A stretch of 22,997 nucleotides of DNA from DASYML01 sp036009045 (GTDB taxonomy: Bacteria > Acidobacteriota > Blastocatellia > Pyrinomonadales > Pyrinomonadaceae), in contig DASYML010000172.1 in NCBI GenBank assembly GCA_036009045.1, forward strand, positions 1 through 22,997, read 5' to 3'. Below the pieces are notes generated by a model that worked only from the letters and a program-made list of their open reading frames with translations, was not told the origin of the DNA and ran no database searches. Numbering within the stretch: the stretch's first letter is position 1; the number at the start of each line of letters is the position of its first letter. The position numbers were made by a program, and so were the translations under genes. Below are positions 8,395-15,970 of this stretch, one piece after another.

Positions 8395-9906
8395 TCAGGC
8401 GATGAGGTAGAGCGGATTCTCCAGTATCTTCTTGAAAGTTTGCAGGAAACGCGCGCCCGTCGCTCCGTCAATCACGCGATGGTCGCAGGACATCGTGACG
8501 CGCATCATCTGCCGGACGACGATTTCGCCATCGCGGACGACGGGCTTCGGCGTCATCGCGCCGATAGCCAGAATCGCGGCTTCGGGCGGATTAATGACGG
8601 CTGTGAATTCGTCTATCCCCATCATGCCGAGGTTGCTGATGGAGAAGGTCGCGCCAGTGTATTCGTCAGGGTGCAACTTTTTCGCGCGGGCGCGTTCCGC
8701 CAGTTCGCGCACTTCGCGCGCAATCGCTCCGATGGCTTTAGTGTTGGCAGAGCGTATGACCGGAGTGATGAGACCGTCTTCGATGGCGACGGCAACGCCT
8801 ATGTCCGCGCGTTCGTAATAACGAACCGATTTCTCCTGGAAGGAGGCGTTGACCTGCGGGTGCTGCATCAAGGCGTGGGCCGTGACCTTGATGATGATGT
8901 CGTTGACGCTGGCCTTCAATTCCTGGTCCAGTTCGTTGATGTTGCGACGCATCTCCGCAGCCCTGTCCATCTCAATTTCCGTCGTCAGGAAAAAGTGCGG
9001 CACTGGACCAATTGAAGTGACGAGACGGCGCGCGATGGTCTGCCGCATTGCGGAAGAAGGTTCATCGTGAAAGGGCGGAGCGCCCGTGGTTGAGGGTTGC
9101 GGCTGCGGCGCTGGCTGTGTTGATGGCTGGGCGCTCGACTCGACCGCGCGTAGATGTCGTGGCTGTTGTGCTGCTTCGTCCGCTCGCGCTTCCGTCGCTT
9201 GCGCGGCTGGTTGCTGTCCCGCGCTGATGGCCGCTTCGATGTCGCGTTTGACGATGCGCCCGCCCGGTCCGCTGCCGCTCAAACTGCGCAGGTTGATGCC
9301 AGCCTCCGCCGCCATGCGCGCGGCGATGGGCGAGACGACGAGGCGCTCGCCCGTTTGTTGCTGTCCGCGCCCGCTCTCAGACGCGGCCTGCGCGCCGTTG
9401 CCGGATGGTGCGGAAGCGCCGGAAGCTTTTGCGGGCGCGGCCTCTTGCTGCTGCTGCTGTGCTCCGTCGTCGGGTCTGCCACCGACATCGCCCTTCAAGG
9501 GCTGTCCTTCGATGGTGGCCTGCGTGCGCGCTCCGCTTGGGGCGACCTGTGCAGTCTCCTGTTGCGCGCCGTCCTGCCCGGCTTCGACAGAGGTTTCGAT
9601 GCGCTGCTTATTCTCGGCGGCGGCCTCGCTCGACCCTGCTTCATTGACGAGCGCGGAGATGTCCTCGTCAGGCTCTCCGATGATGGCTATGAGTTGGCCC
9701 AGCGGGGCTGTCTCGCCTGCGGCTATCAAAATCTTGCGCAGGACGCCCGTGCCGAGCGCCTGCATCTCCATCGTCGCCTTGTCCGTGTCAATCTCCGCGA
9801 TGGGTTCGCCCATCGAAACCTTATCGCCCTCTTTCTTGAGCCAACGCGATAATTGGCCCTCCTCCATCGTCGGAGAAAGCTTCGGCATTACGACCTGTGT
9901 TGCCAT
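8395..9906 (-). CDS. pdhC: Pyruvate dehydrogenase E2, dihydrolipoamide acetyltransferase
   Basis: 503 residues. E2 forms the core of the pyruvate dehydrogenase complex and transfers acetyl groups from lipoyl-lysine to CoA. One lipoyl domain fills residues 1-80, with the modified lysine K43 in DTDKATME. A long Ala/Gln/Pro/Gly-rich flexible linker follows, including a run of five or six Gln near 149-154. The peripheral-subunit-binding domain (about 189-226, VVSPIAARMAAEAGI...GPGGRIVKRDIE) docks E1 or E3. A second linker leads to the acyltransferase domain from about 285. Its HRVIDG motif holds catalytic H476 and D480. ATG 9906 is chosen because AGGA lies 8 nt upstream and MATQVVMPKLSPTMEEG is the family N-terminus. 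An 11-codon longer frame would only translate repeat sequence. It is third of pdhA-pdhB-pdhC; no E3 gene is in the window. A branched-chain E2 is possible but the E1 partners fit pyruvate better. Confidence 0.95.
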   Translation of the reverse strand: MATQVVMPKLSPTMEEGQLSRWLKKEGDKVSMGEPIAEIDTDKATMEMQALGTGVLRKILIAAGETAPLGQLIAIIGEPDEDISALVNEAGSSEAAAENKQRIETSVEAGQDGAQQETAQVAPSGARTQATIEGQPLKGDVGGRPDDGAQQQQQEAAPAKASGASAPSGNGAQAASESGRGQQQTGERLVVSPIAARMAAEAGINLRSLSGSGPGGRIVKRDIEAAISAGQQPAAQATEARADEAAQQPRHLRAVESSAQPSTQPAPQPQPSTTGAPPFHDEPSSAMRQTIARRLVTSIGPVPHFFLTTEIEMDRAAEMRRNINELDQELKASVNDIIIKVTAHALMQHPQVNASFQEKSVRYYERADIGVAVAIEDGLITPVIRSANTKAIGAIAREVRELAERARAKKLHPDEYTGATFSISNLGMMGIDEFTAVINPPEAAILAIGAMTPKPVVRDGEIVVRQMMRVTMSCDHRVIDGATGARFLQTFKKILENPLYLIA

Positions 9907-9932
9907 TCGATTTATCCTATTGAAAGATTGAT

Positions 9933-9997
9933 TCATCGGCTCATTGATTCACTGGTCCATTTATCCAATGAGTCAATGAGCCGATGAGCAAATGAGT
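9933..9997. repeat. Hairpin built from 8-nt words in the pdhB-pdhC gap
   Basis: The arms 9933-9955 and 9965-9987 pair at 21 of 23 positions (the outer 15 are perfect) around a 9-nt loop. The right arm reads as an octamer array from 9966: CAATGAGT, CAATGAGC, CGATGAGC, AAATGAGT. The left arm keeps the same 8-nt spacing (CATCGGCT, CATTGATT, CACTGGTC, CATTTATC). The array ends at the pdhB stop codon and lies about 15 nt before the pdhC ribosome binding site. Confidence 0.85.
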
Positions 9998-10980
9998 TAA
10001 TCCAAATATGCCACTTCACGCACCGCCGCGACGATGTGCGCGACGGAGGGGATAGCCAGGTTCTCCAAGTTTTTCGCGTAGGGCATGGGCACGTCCGCGC
10101 CGGAAACCCGGCGGACGGGCGCATCCAGATAATCGAAGGCGCGCTCATTAATCTCTGCGGAGATTTCCGCGCCGACGCCGCAGAACGGGTGACACTCTTC
10201 GGCCACGACGACGCGATTCGTTTTCTGCACGGACTTGACGATGGTCTCTATATCGAGCGGACGAATCGTGCGCGGGTCTATCACTTCGCAGGAGACGCCC
10301 TGCTTCTCCAACTCTTCGGCGGCCTTCAGGGCCATCGGGACCATTAATGAACGCGCGACGATGGTCGCATCCGTGCCCTCTCGCTTGACATCTGCGACGC
10401 CGAGCGGAATCGTGAAGTCCTTATCATCAGGCACTTCACCTTTGTTGCCGTACATGCGTTCCTGTTCTAAAAAGATGACGGGGTCATCATCGCGTATCGC
10501 GCTCTTGAGCAGCCCTTTGGCGTCAGCCGCCGTCGAAGGCATGACGACTTTGAGACCTGGGAAGAAGGCGTACCACGATTCGAGGGCCTGCGAGTGTTGC
10601 GAAGAGACCTGGAAGGCGGAACCGTTTGGACCACGAAAGACAATCGGAATTTTGAACTGGCCGCCGGACATGTAGAGCATCTTGGCGGCAGAGTTGATGA
10701 TCTGGTCTGTCGCCAGAATAGAGAAGTTGAAGGTCATGAATTCGACTATCGGGCGCAGTCCGACCATCGCCGCGCCGACGCCGAGTCCGGCGAATCCCAA
10801 CTCCGTAATCGGCGTGTCTATGACGCGCTTCTCACCGAACTCTTCCAACAACCCTTTTGTGACTTTATAAGCACCCTGATATGCGGCGACCTCCTCGCCC
10901 ATCAAAAAAACGTTCTCATCGCGTTCCAACTCTTCGCGAAGCGCCTGGTTGAGCGCTTCGCGGATGGTGATGACAGCCAT
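9997..10980 (-). CDS. pdhB: Pyruvate dehydrogenase E1 component, beta subunit
   Basis: 327 residues, the standard length for the E1 beta chain of the alpha2-beta2 type. With PdhA it decarboxylates pyruvate using thiamine diphosphate and acetylates the E2 lipoyl group. The N-terminal ITIREALNQALREELERD and GEEVAAYQGAYKVTKGL are family hallmarks. E60 in DTPITELGFAG corresponds to the glutamate that activates the cofactor ring, and H129 in SSQHSQ to the active-site histidine. The C-terminal transketolase domain has VIDPRTIRPLD and VVAEECHPFCGVGAEI. The start is supported by GAGG about 8 nt upstream. Gaps of about 90 nt to each pdh neighbour both hold inverted word arrays, so the three genes are probably one transcript with structured junctions. 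Confidence 0.97.
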   Translation of the reverse strand: MAVITIREALNQALREELERDENVFLMGEEVAAYQGAYKVTKGLLEEFGEKRVIDTPITELGFAGLGVGAAMVGLRPIVEFMTFNFSILATDQIINSAAKMLYMSGGQFKIPIVFRGPNGSAFQVSSQHSQALESWYAFFPGLKVVMPSTAADAKGLLKSAIRDDDPVIFLEQERMYGNKGEVPDDKDFTIPLGVADVKREGTDATIVARSLMVPMALKAAEELEKQGVSCEVIDPRTIRPLDIETIVKSVQKTNRVVVAEECHPFCGVGAEISAEINERAFDYLDAPVRRVSGADVPMPYAKNLENLAIPSVAHIVAAVREVAYLD

Positions 10981-10994
10981 TTAGATACCTCAAG

Positions 10995-11088
10995 GACGGG
11001 TGACAGGTAACAGGGGATAGTTGATAGGTGACAAGATTAAAATCGTTCTTTCCTATCACCCATCAACTATCACTTATGACCCGTCAAC
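10995..11088. repeat. Inverted pair of five-word heptamer arrays in the pdhA-pdhB gap
   Basis: Left arm, five heptads at 10999-11033: GGTGACA, GGTAACA, GGGGATA, GTTGATA, GGTGACA. Right arm, five heptads at 11054-11088: TATCACC, CATCAAC, TATCACT, TATGACC, CGTCAAC. These are reverse-complement types of one consensus. The best continuous pairing is 11016-11031 with 11056-11071 (15/16), plus GACGGGT at 10995-11001 with ACCCGTC at 11079-11085. The pdhA stop (11072-11070) falls inside the third right-hand heptad, so the last pdhA codons (PLTGHK) are written in repeat words. Confidence 0.85.
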
Positions 11089-12206
11089 GGGTTTGCGTAA
11101 ACGTGTGTGAAAAGTTCTTCGGGCGCTGGCTCAGGGCTTTCCTCCGCGAAGCGCTGTGCGTGTTCGATTTCGGCGCGCACACGCTTTTCGATGTCCGCGA
11201 GACCCGCATCGTCAAGCACGCCCTTCTCTTTGAGACTCGCCGTGAAGAGCTTGATGGGGTCACGCTCCTGATATTTTTCGATCTCGGCGCGCGTGCGATA
11301 GTTTCCGGGGTCGGACATCGAGTGGCCCATAAAACGATAAGTGCGGACCTCTAAAAGCGTCGGCAGAAATTCCTTGCGCGCGCGTTCGACGGCCCTCTGG
11401 ACGGCCTCGCGCACGGCCAGGACATCCATCCCGTCCACGAATTCGGAAGCCATGTCGTAGGCATGAGCCTTCCTTGAAACATCGCTCAAAGACATCGCAC
11501 GCTCAAGCGACGTGCCCATCCCGTACTGATTGTTCTCGCAGACGTAAATACATGGAAGTTTCCATAATTGGGCCAAATTAAGCGACTCATGAAAAGCGCC
11601 CTGGTTGACCGCCGCTTCGCCGAAGAAGCAGAGCGTCACCTGATCGCCGCCCTTGTATTTCGTGGCGAAAGCGATGCCTGTCCCCAAAGGAATCTGACCG
11701 CCGACGATGGCATGACCGCCAAGGAAATTAACGTCCGCATCGAAGAGATGCATGGAGCCGCCTTTGCCGCTCGAACATCCGCCAGCCTTGCCGTAAAGTT
11801 CGGCCATAATCTCGTCCGCCGGAATCCCCTTGGCGATGGCCTGGCCGTGGTCTCTGTAGCTGGTGAGCACGTAATCATCTGGCCGCAAAGCGGAGATGGA
11901 GCCGACGCCGACCGCCTCCTGACCTATGTAGAGGTGGCAGAAGCCGCCGATTTTGCCGAGGCTGTAGGCTTCAGCCGCCTTCTCTTCGAGGCGGCGAATG
12001 AGGATCATTTGATAGAGCAACTTGAGCAGCGTTTCCTGGTCCAACTCTTGGATGCGTTGATGCTGGTCCTGCTTACGCTCCTGGTGCTCCTCGCTCAACT
12101 CGGAGCGGTCAACCGCCATCTCTGTTGTTTCCTTTTCGGCGACACCCGCGCTGCCGGATTCTTCCGCCCCGGCGCGTGATCTTCTTTGTGTGGCTTGTTT
12201 AGTCAT
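11070..12206 (-). CDS. pdhA: Pyruvate dehydrogenase E1 component, alpha subunit
   Basis: About 378 residues from ATG 12206, chosen because GGAAG lies about 9 nt upstream. ATG 12242 would add 12 residues and has a Shine-Dalgarno placed too close. A charged, probably disordered N-terminus of about 55 residues precedes the catalytic domain. The catalytic domain carries LLKLLYQMILIRRLEEKAAE, HLYIGQEAVGVG, the thiamine-diphosphate region and the regulatory-loop sequence YRFMGHSMSDPGNYRTR. The Mg/cofactor motif, usually GDGxxN...NN, reads FFGEAAVNQG...CENNQYGMGTS, so Asp is replaced by Glu and the second Gly by Ala. Such variants may still bind the metal. It is the first gene of pdhA-pdhB-pdhC, about 115 nt below a strong promoter. 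A branched-chain or acetoin dehydrogenase E1 is the alternative, judged less likely. Confidence 0.94.
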   Translation of the reverse strand: MTKQATQRRSRAGAEESGSAGVAEKETTEMAVDRSELSEEHQERKQDQHQRIQELDQETLLKLLYQMILIRRLEEKAAEAYSLGKIGGFCHLYIGQEAVGVGSISALRPDDYVLTSYRDHGQAIAKGIPADEIMAELYGKAGGCSSGKGGSMHLFDADVNFLGGHAIVGGQIPLGTGIAFATKYKGGDQVTLCFFGEAAVNQGAFHESLNLAQLWKLPCIYVCENNQYGMGTSLERAMSLSDVSRKAHAYDMASEFVDGMDVLAVREAVQRAVERARKEFLPTLLEVRTYRFMGHSMSDPGNYRTRAEIEKYQERDPIKLFTASLKEKGVLDDAGLADIEKRVRAEIEHAQRFAEESPEPAPEELFTHVYANPLTGHK

Positions 12207-12327
12207 TGCCCTCATCTTCCAGCAACGCGTGCTCACGCGCATGGCTCCGACAAGCCTTTAACGTGTGAAGACACCTCGGCGCTGATGCGTTTCGCGTTCT
12301 TAAAAACCTGATTGCTTACTGCCACGG

Positions 12328-12357
12328 ATTATACGCGAGATGCGCTGGCTCGTGCAA
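12328..12357 (-). promoter_or_regulatory. Strong sigma70-type promoter of the pdh operon
   Basis: On the minus strand TTGCAC (12357-12352), an 18-nt spacer and a perfect TATAAT (12333-12328). Transcription would start near 12321 and leave a 5' leader of about 115 nt before pdhA. It sits just downstream of the terminator of the preceding gene, so it starts a separate transcription unit. Confidence 0.75.
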
Positions 12358-12371
12358 AGCACCTCGAAAAG

Positions 12372-12407
12372 AAAAAAAGCGCACGCTACGGGCAAAGTAG
12401 CGTGCGC
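12372..12407 (-). terminator. Intrinsic terminator of the HD-GYP/GGDEF gene
   Basis: Read on the minus strand, an 11-bp perfect stem GCGCACGCTAC/GTAGCGTGCGC (12407-12397 with 12389-12379) with a 7-nt loop is followed by seven T and then CTTTTC. It lies 23 bp after the stop at 12430. The form is textbook rho-independent. Confidence 0.93.
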
Positions 12408-12429
12408 CGAAATGTAAAGACAGGACTTC

Positions 12430-14967
12430 TTATCTAAAACTATCAATCGAAGCGACGGTCGGACTCGCGCCGAGCGTCAGGACCGTCTTGCGCGCGTGCT
12501 TGTCGCGTTGCATGTTACGCGCGGCGGCGGTTAATAGCTCTTCCGTCGTCTCGCCGTCACCGGGAAAGCAGGAGATGCCCATGCTCAGGCAGATTTGCGA
12601 TGTCTTGCCCGTCCGCACGGCAAACTTCTGCGCTTCGACCGCCGCGCGAATACGCTCCGCGACCATCGTCGCCATCATGCTCGAAGCCATCGGCATGATC
12701 GCCACAAATTCGTCGCCCGCATAACGCGTCAGCACGTCCATCTGTCTCAACTCTTTCCTGATGACCCCCGCGACGCTCGCCAGTATCCTGTCACCCATCG
12801 CGTGCCCGTACACGTCGTTGATTTTCTTAAAGTCGTCCAGGTCCATACTGATGACCGCCAGCGATTCCTTGTTGAGACGCTGGCACTCCGCGATGCGCTG
12901 TTCGAGCATCATGTAGAAGGCACGCGCATTGGGCAGGTCCGTCAGTTGGTCAGTCAGAGCGCTCTCCTTCGTCCGCTCAAAGGTGAGGGCGTTGTTGAGC
13001 GCGGACGATGCATGCTGGGCCACAGATTCGAGCAGGCGCACATGTTCCGTGGTGTAGGACGTGCGGCTCTTGGAGTAAAGCGTGATCGCGCCGAACGCGC
13101 CGTCTTCGCGGATGAGCGGCGAGACGAGCACGCCCCTGTAGTTCTTGGAAATCTCTTCGGAGACGCCGACCAGGTCCAATTCCGGCGAGGCGTTGCACAT
13201 CGAACGCGCGTTGGCGATGACCCATCCGGTGATGCCGTCTCCAACGTTCATACGACGGCGCGCGAAAGCCTCCGCGTGCTCACCCGCGACGTGCATGGCC
13301 TGTGCCTTGCCCGTCTTATCGTCCACCAGGAAGATGATGCAGGTATCGAAGGGCACGATGGCGCGCAGCTTACTTGAGACGAGCGTCACCGTATCCTGCA
13401 TGTTGAGAGAAGAGCCGATGGTCTGCGCGATTTCATGTAGAGCGAAGACTTCGCGCTGCGCCTCCGTGATGGTGCGAAAGCCTGCGGCATCATCGCCCGG
13501 CGTCCCCATGATGTCCGAGGCCAGCCCCGCATCCGGGCGCGTGCTGGTCGAATAGTCGCTGTCTTCGGACGGGACCTGCTCCTGTATGTCCTGCTCCGCG
13601 ATGAGTTGGTCAAACTTCTCTACGTGCTGCACGAACATGTCAACCACTTGCGGGTCGAATGACGAGCCAGCCATCTTTTTCAACAGCCCCAGCGAATCTT
13701 CGCGCGTCATGCCCTTGCGATAGGGACGGTCGCAGCGCGTGGCGTCATAGAAATCAACCACCGAGATGATACGCGCGACGAGCGGGATGGAATTCGCCCT
13801 CAAGCCTTTCGGATAACCCGTGCCGTCCCATTTCTCGTGATGAAAACGAACGATGTCCTCGACGGGGTAAGGGAAGCCGACGCGCTTGAGAATGTCGCCG
13901 CCGACGGTGGTGTGAATCTTCATCTTGGCAAACTCCGCTTCGGTGAGTTTGCCAGGCTTGTTGAGAATGTATTCGGGGACGGCCAGCTTGCCTATGTCGT
14001 GTAGCAAGGCCCCTGCGATGAGAGCCTGCGTCTCCTGCTCGCTCACGCCGAGCAGGCGGCCCATCTCTATCGCGTAGATTTGCGTCCGCCGGACGTGGCC
14101 GTGCGTCGTCTGGTCCTTGGCATCAATCGCGATGGCGAGCGACTCTATGGTGTTCATGTGAAGATTCGCCATCTCTTGAATGTGGCGTGCCTTTTCCGCT
14201 TCGGCACGACGAATCTCCACCACGCGCTGTTCGTTGAAACGATAGAGCATGTAAACGAGGCTGGTCAGGAGTAACCCGACGAAGATCGAAGGAATCCCTC
14301 CGCCATGTATGCCCGTGTAAAAGAGAGCCGCCGAAGCCGCACCCGCAATCTGAGTCATGGAGGTCCAGACCAGACTCTCCCTTGAAAAAGTCAAACGCGC
14401 CTTTCCAGACTCGAACGCCACGAAGGCCGCCGTCCCGATAGTGCTCAGCGCATACTGCACGAGGGCCAGCGCACATAAAGGAATCAAGAGCGTGTTTAAG
14501 GTGAAGTTCTGAGCGTAGTCGCTCGCCTCACTTCCCACTAAGAGACGCGCGACCAGTCCATACAAAGAGGCCGCCACAAACGTCGAAATGATGGCTGTGC
14601 CCGTCGTGAAGACGGTCATGCGCCGGTCCGTTGATTGCCAGGAAGAGATGAATCCGACAGCTGCCGCCAGAGCCACCGCCGGGCCGACGCTGTTCAAAGG
14701 CGCGACCGCGTAAATCATCACGGCCAGAAAGATGAACATATCCGCTACGGATTTCTGGCTCTGCGTGAAACCGTCCGCGTTGTTGAGGGAGACTCTGAAT
14801 CGTCCAGCCGCCAGCGTGAGAAGAAAGAGGACGGCCCACGGAGCGAAACCCGTCCAACCGAGGAGCGGTAGACTCATCAGTGAAATGAGCGCGAAAACCA
14901 GCATGGTGGCGGCGACGGCAGCGACACCGCTTAAAAGCACGAGACTTTTCCAATTTCCTTTTGGCAT
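12430..14967 (-). CDS. Membrane HD-GYP / GAF / GGDEF cyclic-di-GMP signalling protein
   Basis: 845 residues. The N-terminal ~245 residues form about eight hydrophobic helices, a membrane sensor of unassigned type. The HD-GYP phosphodiesterase domain spans about 270-450 with HDIGK (323-327), HHEKWDGTGYP (376-386) and DRPYRKG, all key residues present. An acidic linker precedes a GAF domain (about 503-660). The diguanylate cyclase domain (about 668-825) has DLDDFKKINDVYGHAMGD and an active-site loop AGDEF (750-754), in which the first Gly is Ala. The inhibitory I-site RxxD is intact (R741, D744), five residues before the loop. So it could both make and break cyclic-di-GMP under membrane and GAF control; which activity dominates cannot be read from sequence. 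The start follows AGAGGA about 13 nt upstream, rather far. It is monocistronic, between its own promoter and terminator. Confidence 0.94.
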   Translation of the reverse strand: MPKGNWKSLVLLSGVAAVAATMLVFALISLMSLPLLGWTGFAPWAVLFLLTLAAGRFRVSLNNADGFTQSQKSVADMFIFLAVMIYAVAPLNSVGPAVALAAAVGFISSWQSTDRRMTVFTTGTAIISTFVAASLYGLVARLLVGSEASDYAQNFTLNTLLIPLCALALVQYALSTIGTAAFVAFESGKARLTFSRESLVWTSMTQIAGAASAALFYTGIHGGGIPSIFVGLLLTSLVYMLYRFNEQRVVEIRRAEAEKARHIQEMANLHMNTIESLAIAIDAKDQTTHGHVRRTQIYAIEMGRLLGVSEQETQALIAGALLHDIGKLAVPEYILNKPGKLTEAEFAKMKIHTTVGGDILKRVGFPYPVEDIVRFHHEKWDGTGYPKGLRANSIPLVARIISVVDFYDATRCDRPYRKGMTREDSLGLLKKMAGSSFDPQVVDMFVQHVEKFDQLIAEQDIQEQVPSEDSDYSTSTRPDAGLASDIMGTPGDDAAGFRTITEAQREVFALHEIAQTIGSSLNMQDTVTLVSSKLRAIVPFDTCIIFLVDDKTGKAQAMHVAGEHAEAFARRRMNVGDGITGWVIANARSMCNASPELDLVGVSEEISKNYRGVLVSPLIREDGAFGAITLYSKSRTSYTTEHVRLLESVAQHASSALNNALTFERTKESALTDQLTDLPNARAFYMMLEQRIAECQRLNKESLAVISMDLDDFKKINDVYGHAMGDRILASVAGVIRKELRQMDVLTRYAGDEFVAIMPMASSMMATMVAERIRAAVEAQKFAVRTGKTSQICLSMGISCFPGDGETTEELLTAAARNMQRDKHARKTVLTLGASPTVASIDSFR

Positions 14968-15151
14968 GGCTGTAGAAATTTCCTCTGGTAGGAGATGCGG
15001 TAGTCTTCGGAGGATAAGCTTCGGGCTTTCAGGCCCCCTGGATATGTTTTGTAGGACGTTGCGGCCTGTGATTCAGACCGTGTTGATAATGGAGAAGAAT
15101 TCGGAGTTAAACCTTAAATATCAGATGCCAAACCTCGTTTGACATATATAA

Positions 15152-15180
15152 ACAATACAGGGTTAATTTCAGTTCGTCAA
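15152..15180 (-). promoter_or_regulatory. Likely promoter of the HD-GYP/GGDEF gene
   Basis: On the minus strand TTGACG (15180-15175), a 17-nt spacer and TATTGT (15157-15152). It would give a leader of about 180 nt. A TTGACA on the opposite strand at 15139-15144 lies in the same AT-rich patch, with TTAATT 18 nt on, but it heads into a stretch with no gene. Confidence 0.5.
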
Positions 15181-15600
15181 GCTTTTTACAATCCCATAAA
15201 CGCTTTAGCGCTATGTACAAGCGACGGTTTTATGCTATTCTCTCGCGTTTTAAAACAGGCTTTTCCATCATGCGCGCCATTTTGAGAAGAAAATGTCGAA
15301 CTCGGAAGGCGGCTTGAGGGGCTAAAAAAATCAGCTTTGGGAGCTTAACTCTCAGTCTTCTTTGAATTTAATGATGATTCCGGTGAGGGCTGAAGGAGCG
15401 TTGGAAGGGTTTTCAACGGAGCGCCGGGCCTGTGCCGGAACTTTTGCTGGCAAGCGGGTGTCCAAACCTCCGCTGTGCCCTGTAAATCGAACCGGATAAG
15501 AGAGCAAATTGTTGAGGGACGAAAGTTTACCAAACACAAAATTTTCGTATATTTCCGATAGTTCTAGTGTTACACTGCGCGCCGCGAGTTATACATTCTG
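15181..15600. other. Non-coding stretch of the divergent gap, left half
   Basis: No supported gene. Two overlapping minus-strand frames at about 15345-15539 begin with TTG or GTG, have no ribosome binding site and show no recognisable family. A run of seven A at about 15324-15330 next to AGCT repeats could be a weak terminator on the minus strand. Nothing else is visible. Confidence 0.4.
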
Positions 15601-15610
15601 TTTCCTCTCA

Positions 15611-15962
15611 AGAGACTCTTTAGAGTCTTGCGATTTTTAAGCTGGTGCGTGTAGGCCGTGCGTCCTGGTGGTGGTCGCCTGGCAAGAGCCGCGAAGACGC
15701 TTGAGCGATAATCAAGAATTCCGATGAGCGCAGCCCATCACCCGGTTTTCGGCTCGTCCGTCTAAGGAAGATCGAGCGGAAGTGTTTGATCAGTTGTGAA
15801 TAATTAACTTGCCCCTGCGCGCACTCTGCTGCCTGGTTTCGGCACCGGAGTGTGATGCCGTGCGGCTCTAACCTTGACCTGAGTTAAACAGAGCCTACTG
15901 CTATGTGGCGGAATAAAACCTCTGTGAAGCTCTTAACAATTCAACCCACTGGGTTACAGGAG
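15611..15962 (+). promoter_or_regulatory. Hairpin-rich leader or small RNA upstream of the lipoprotein
   Basis: At least seven short stems line up over 350 nt before the lipoprotein start. AGACTC/GAGTCT at 15613-15628 has a 4-nt loop, followed by TGCGATTTTT. GCGTC/GACGC pairs 15660-15664 with 15696-15700. CTTGA/TCAAG pairs 15700-15704 with 15712-15716. GATGAGC/GCTCGTC pairs 15723-15729 with 15752-15758. CACTC...TGCC/GGCA...GAGTG lies in 15822-15852. GTTAA+CAGAG/CTCTG+TTAAC lies in 15883-15937. AACCC/GGGTT (15943-15955) directly precedes the AGGAG ribosome binding site. GCTCG at 15752-15756 could instead pair with CGAGC at 15773-15777. I recognise no known riboswitch or RNA class. A TATACA at 15590-15595 might be a -10, without a good -35. 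Confidence 0.35.
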
Positions 15963-15970
15963 AAAATTCG

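Noticed and set aside
9086..9931. 281-codon plus-strand open frame opposite pdhC
   Set aside because: It is antisense to the Ala/Gln/Pro-rich E2 gene; its Cys/Ser-rich composition is the complement of that codon use, and it shows no family motif or ribosome binding site.
9907..9936. Upstream in-frame extension of pdhC
   Set aside because: The added codons are read from the octamer array, while ATG 9906 has AGGA at the right distance and gives the family N-terminus.
12595..13377. 260-codon plus-strand open frame opposite the HD-GYP/GGDEF gene
   Set aside because: Antisense shadow, rich in Arg/His/Asp as expected from complementary codons, with no motif.
15345..15539. Two overlapping 61-64-codon minus-strand frames in the divergent gap
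   Set aside because: They start with TTG or GTG, have no Shine-Dalgarno, and neither resembles a known protein. A decayed gene cannot be excluded.
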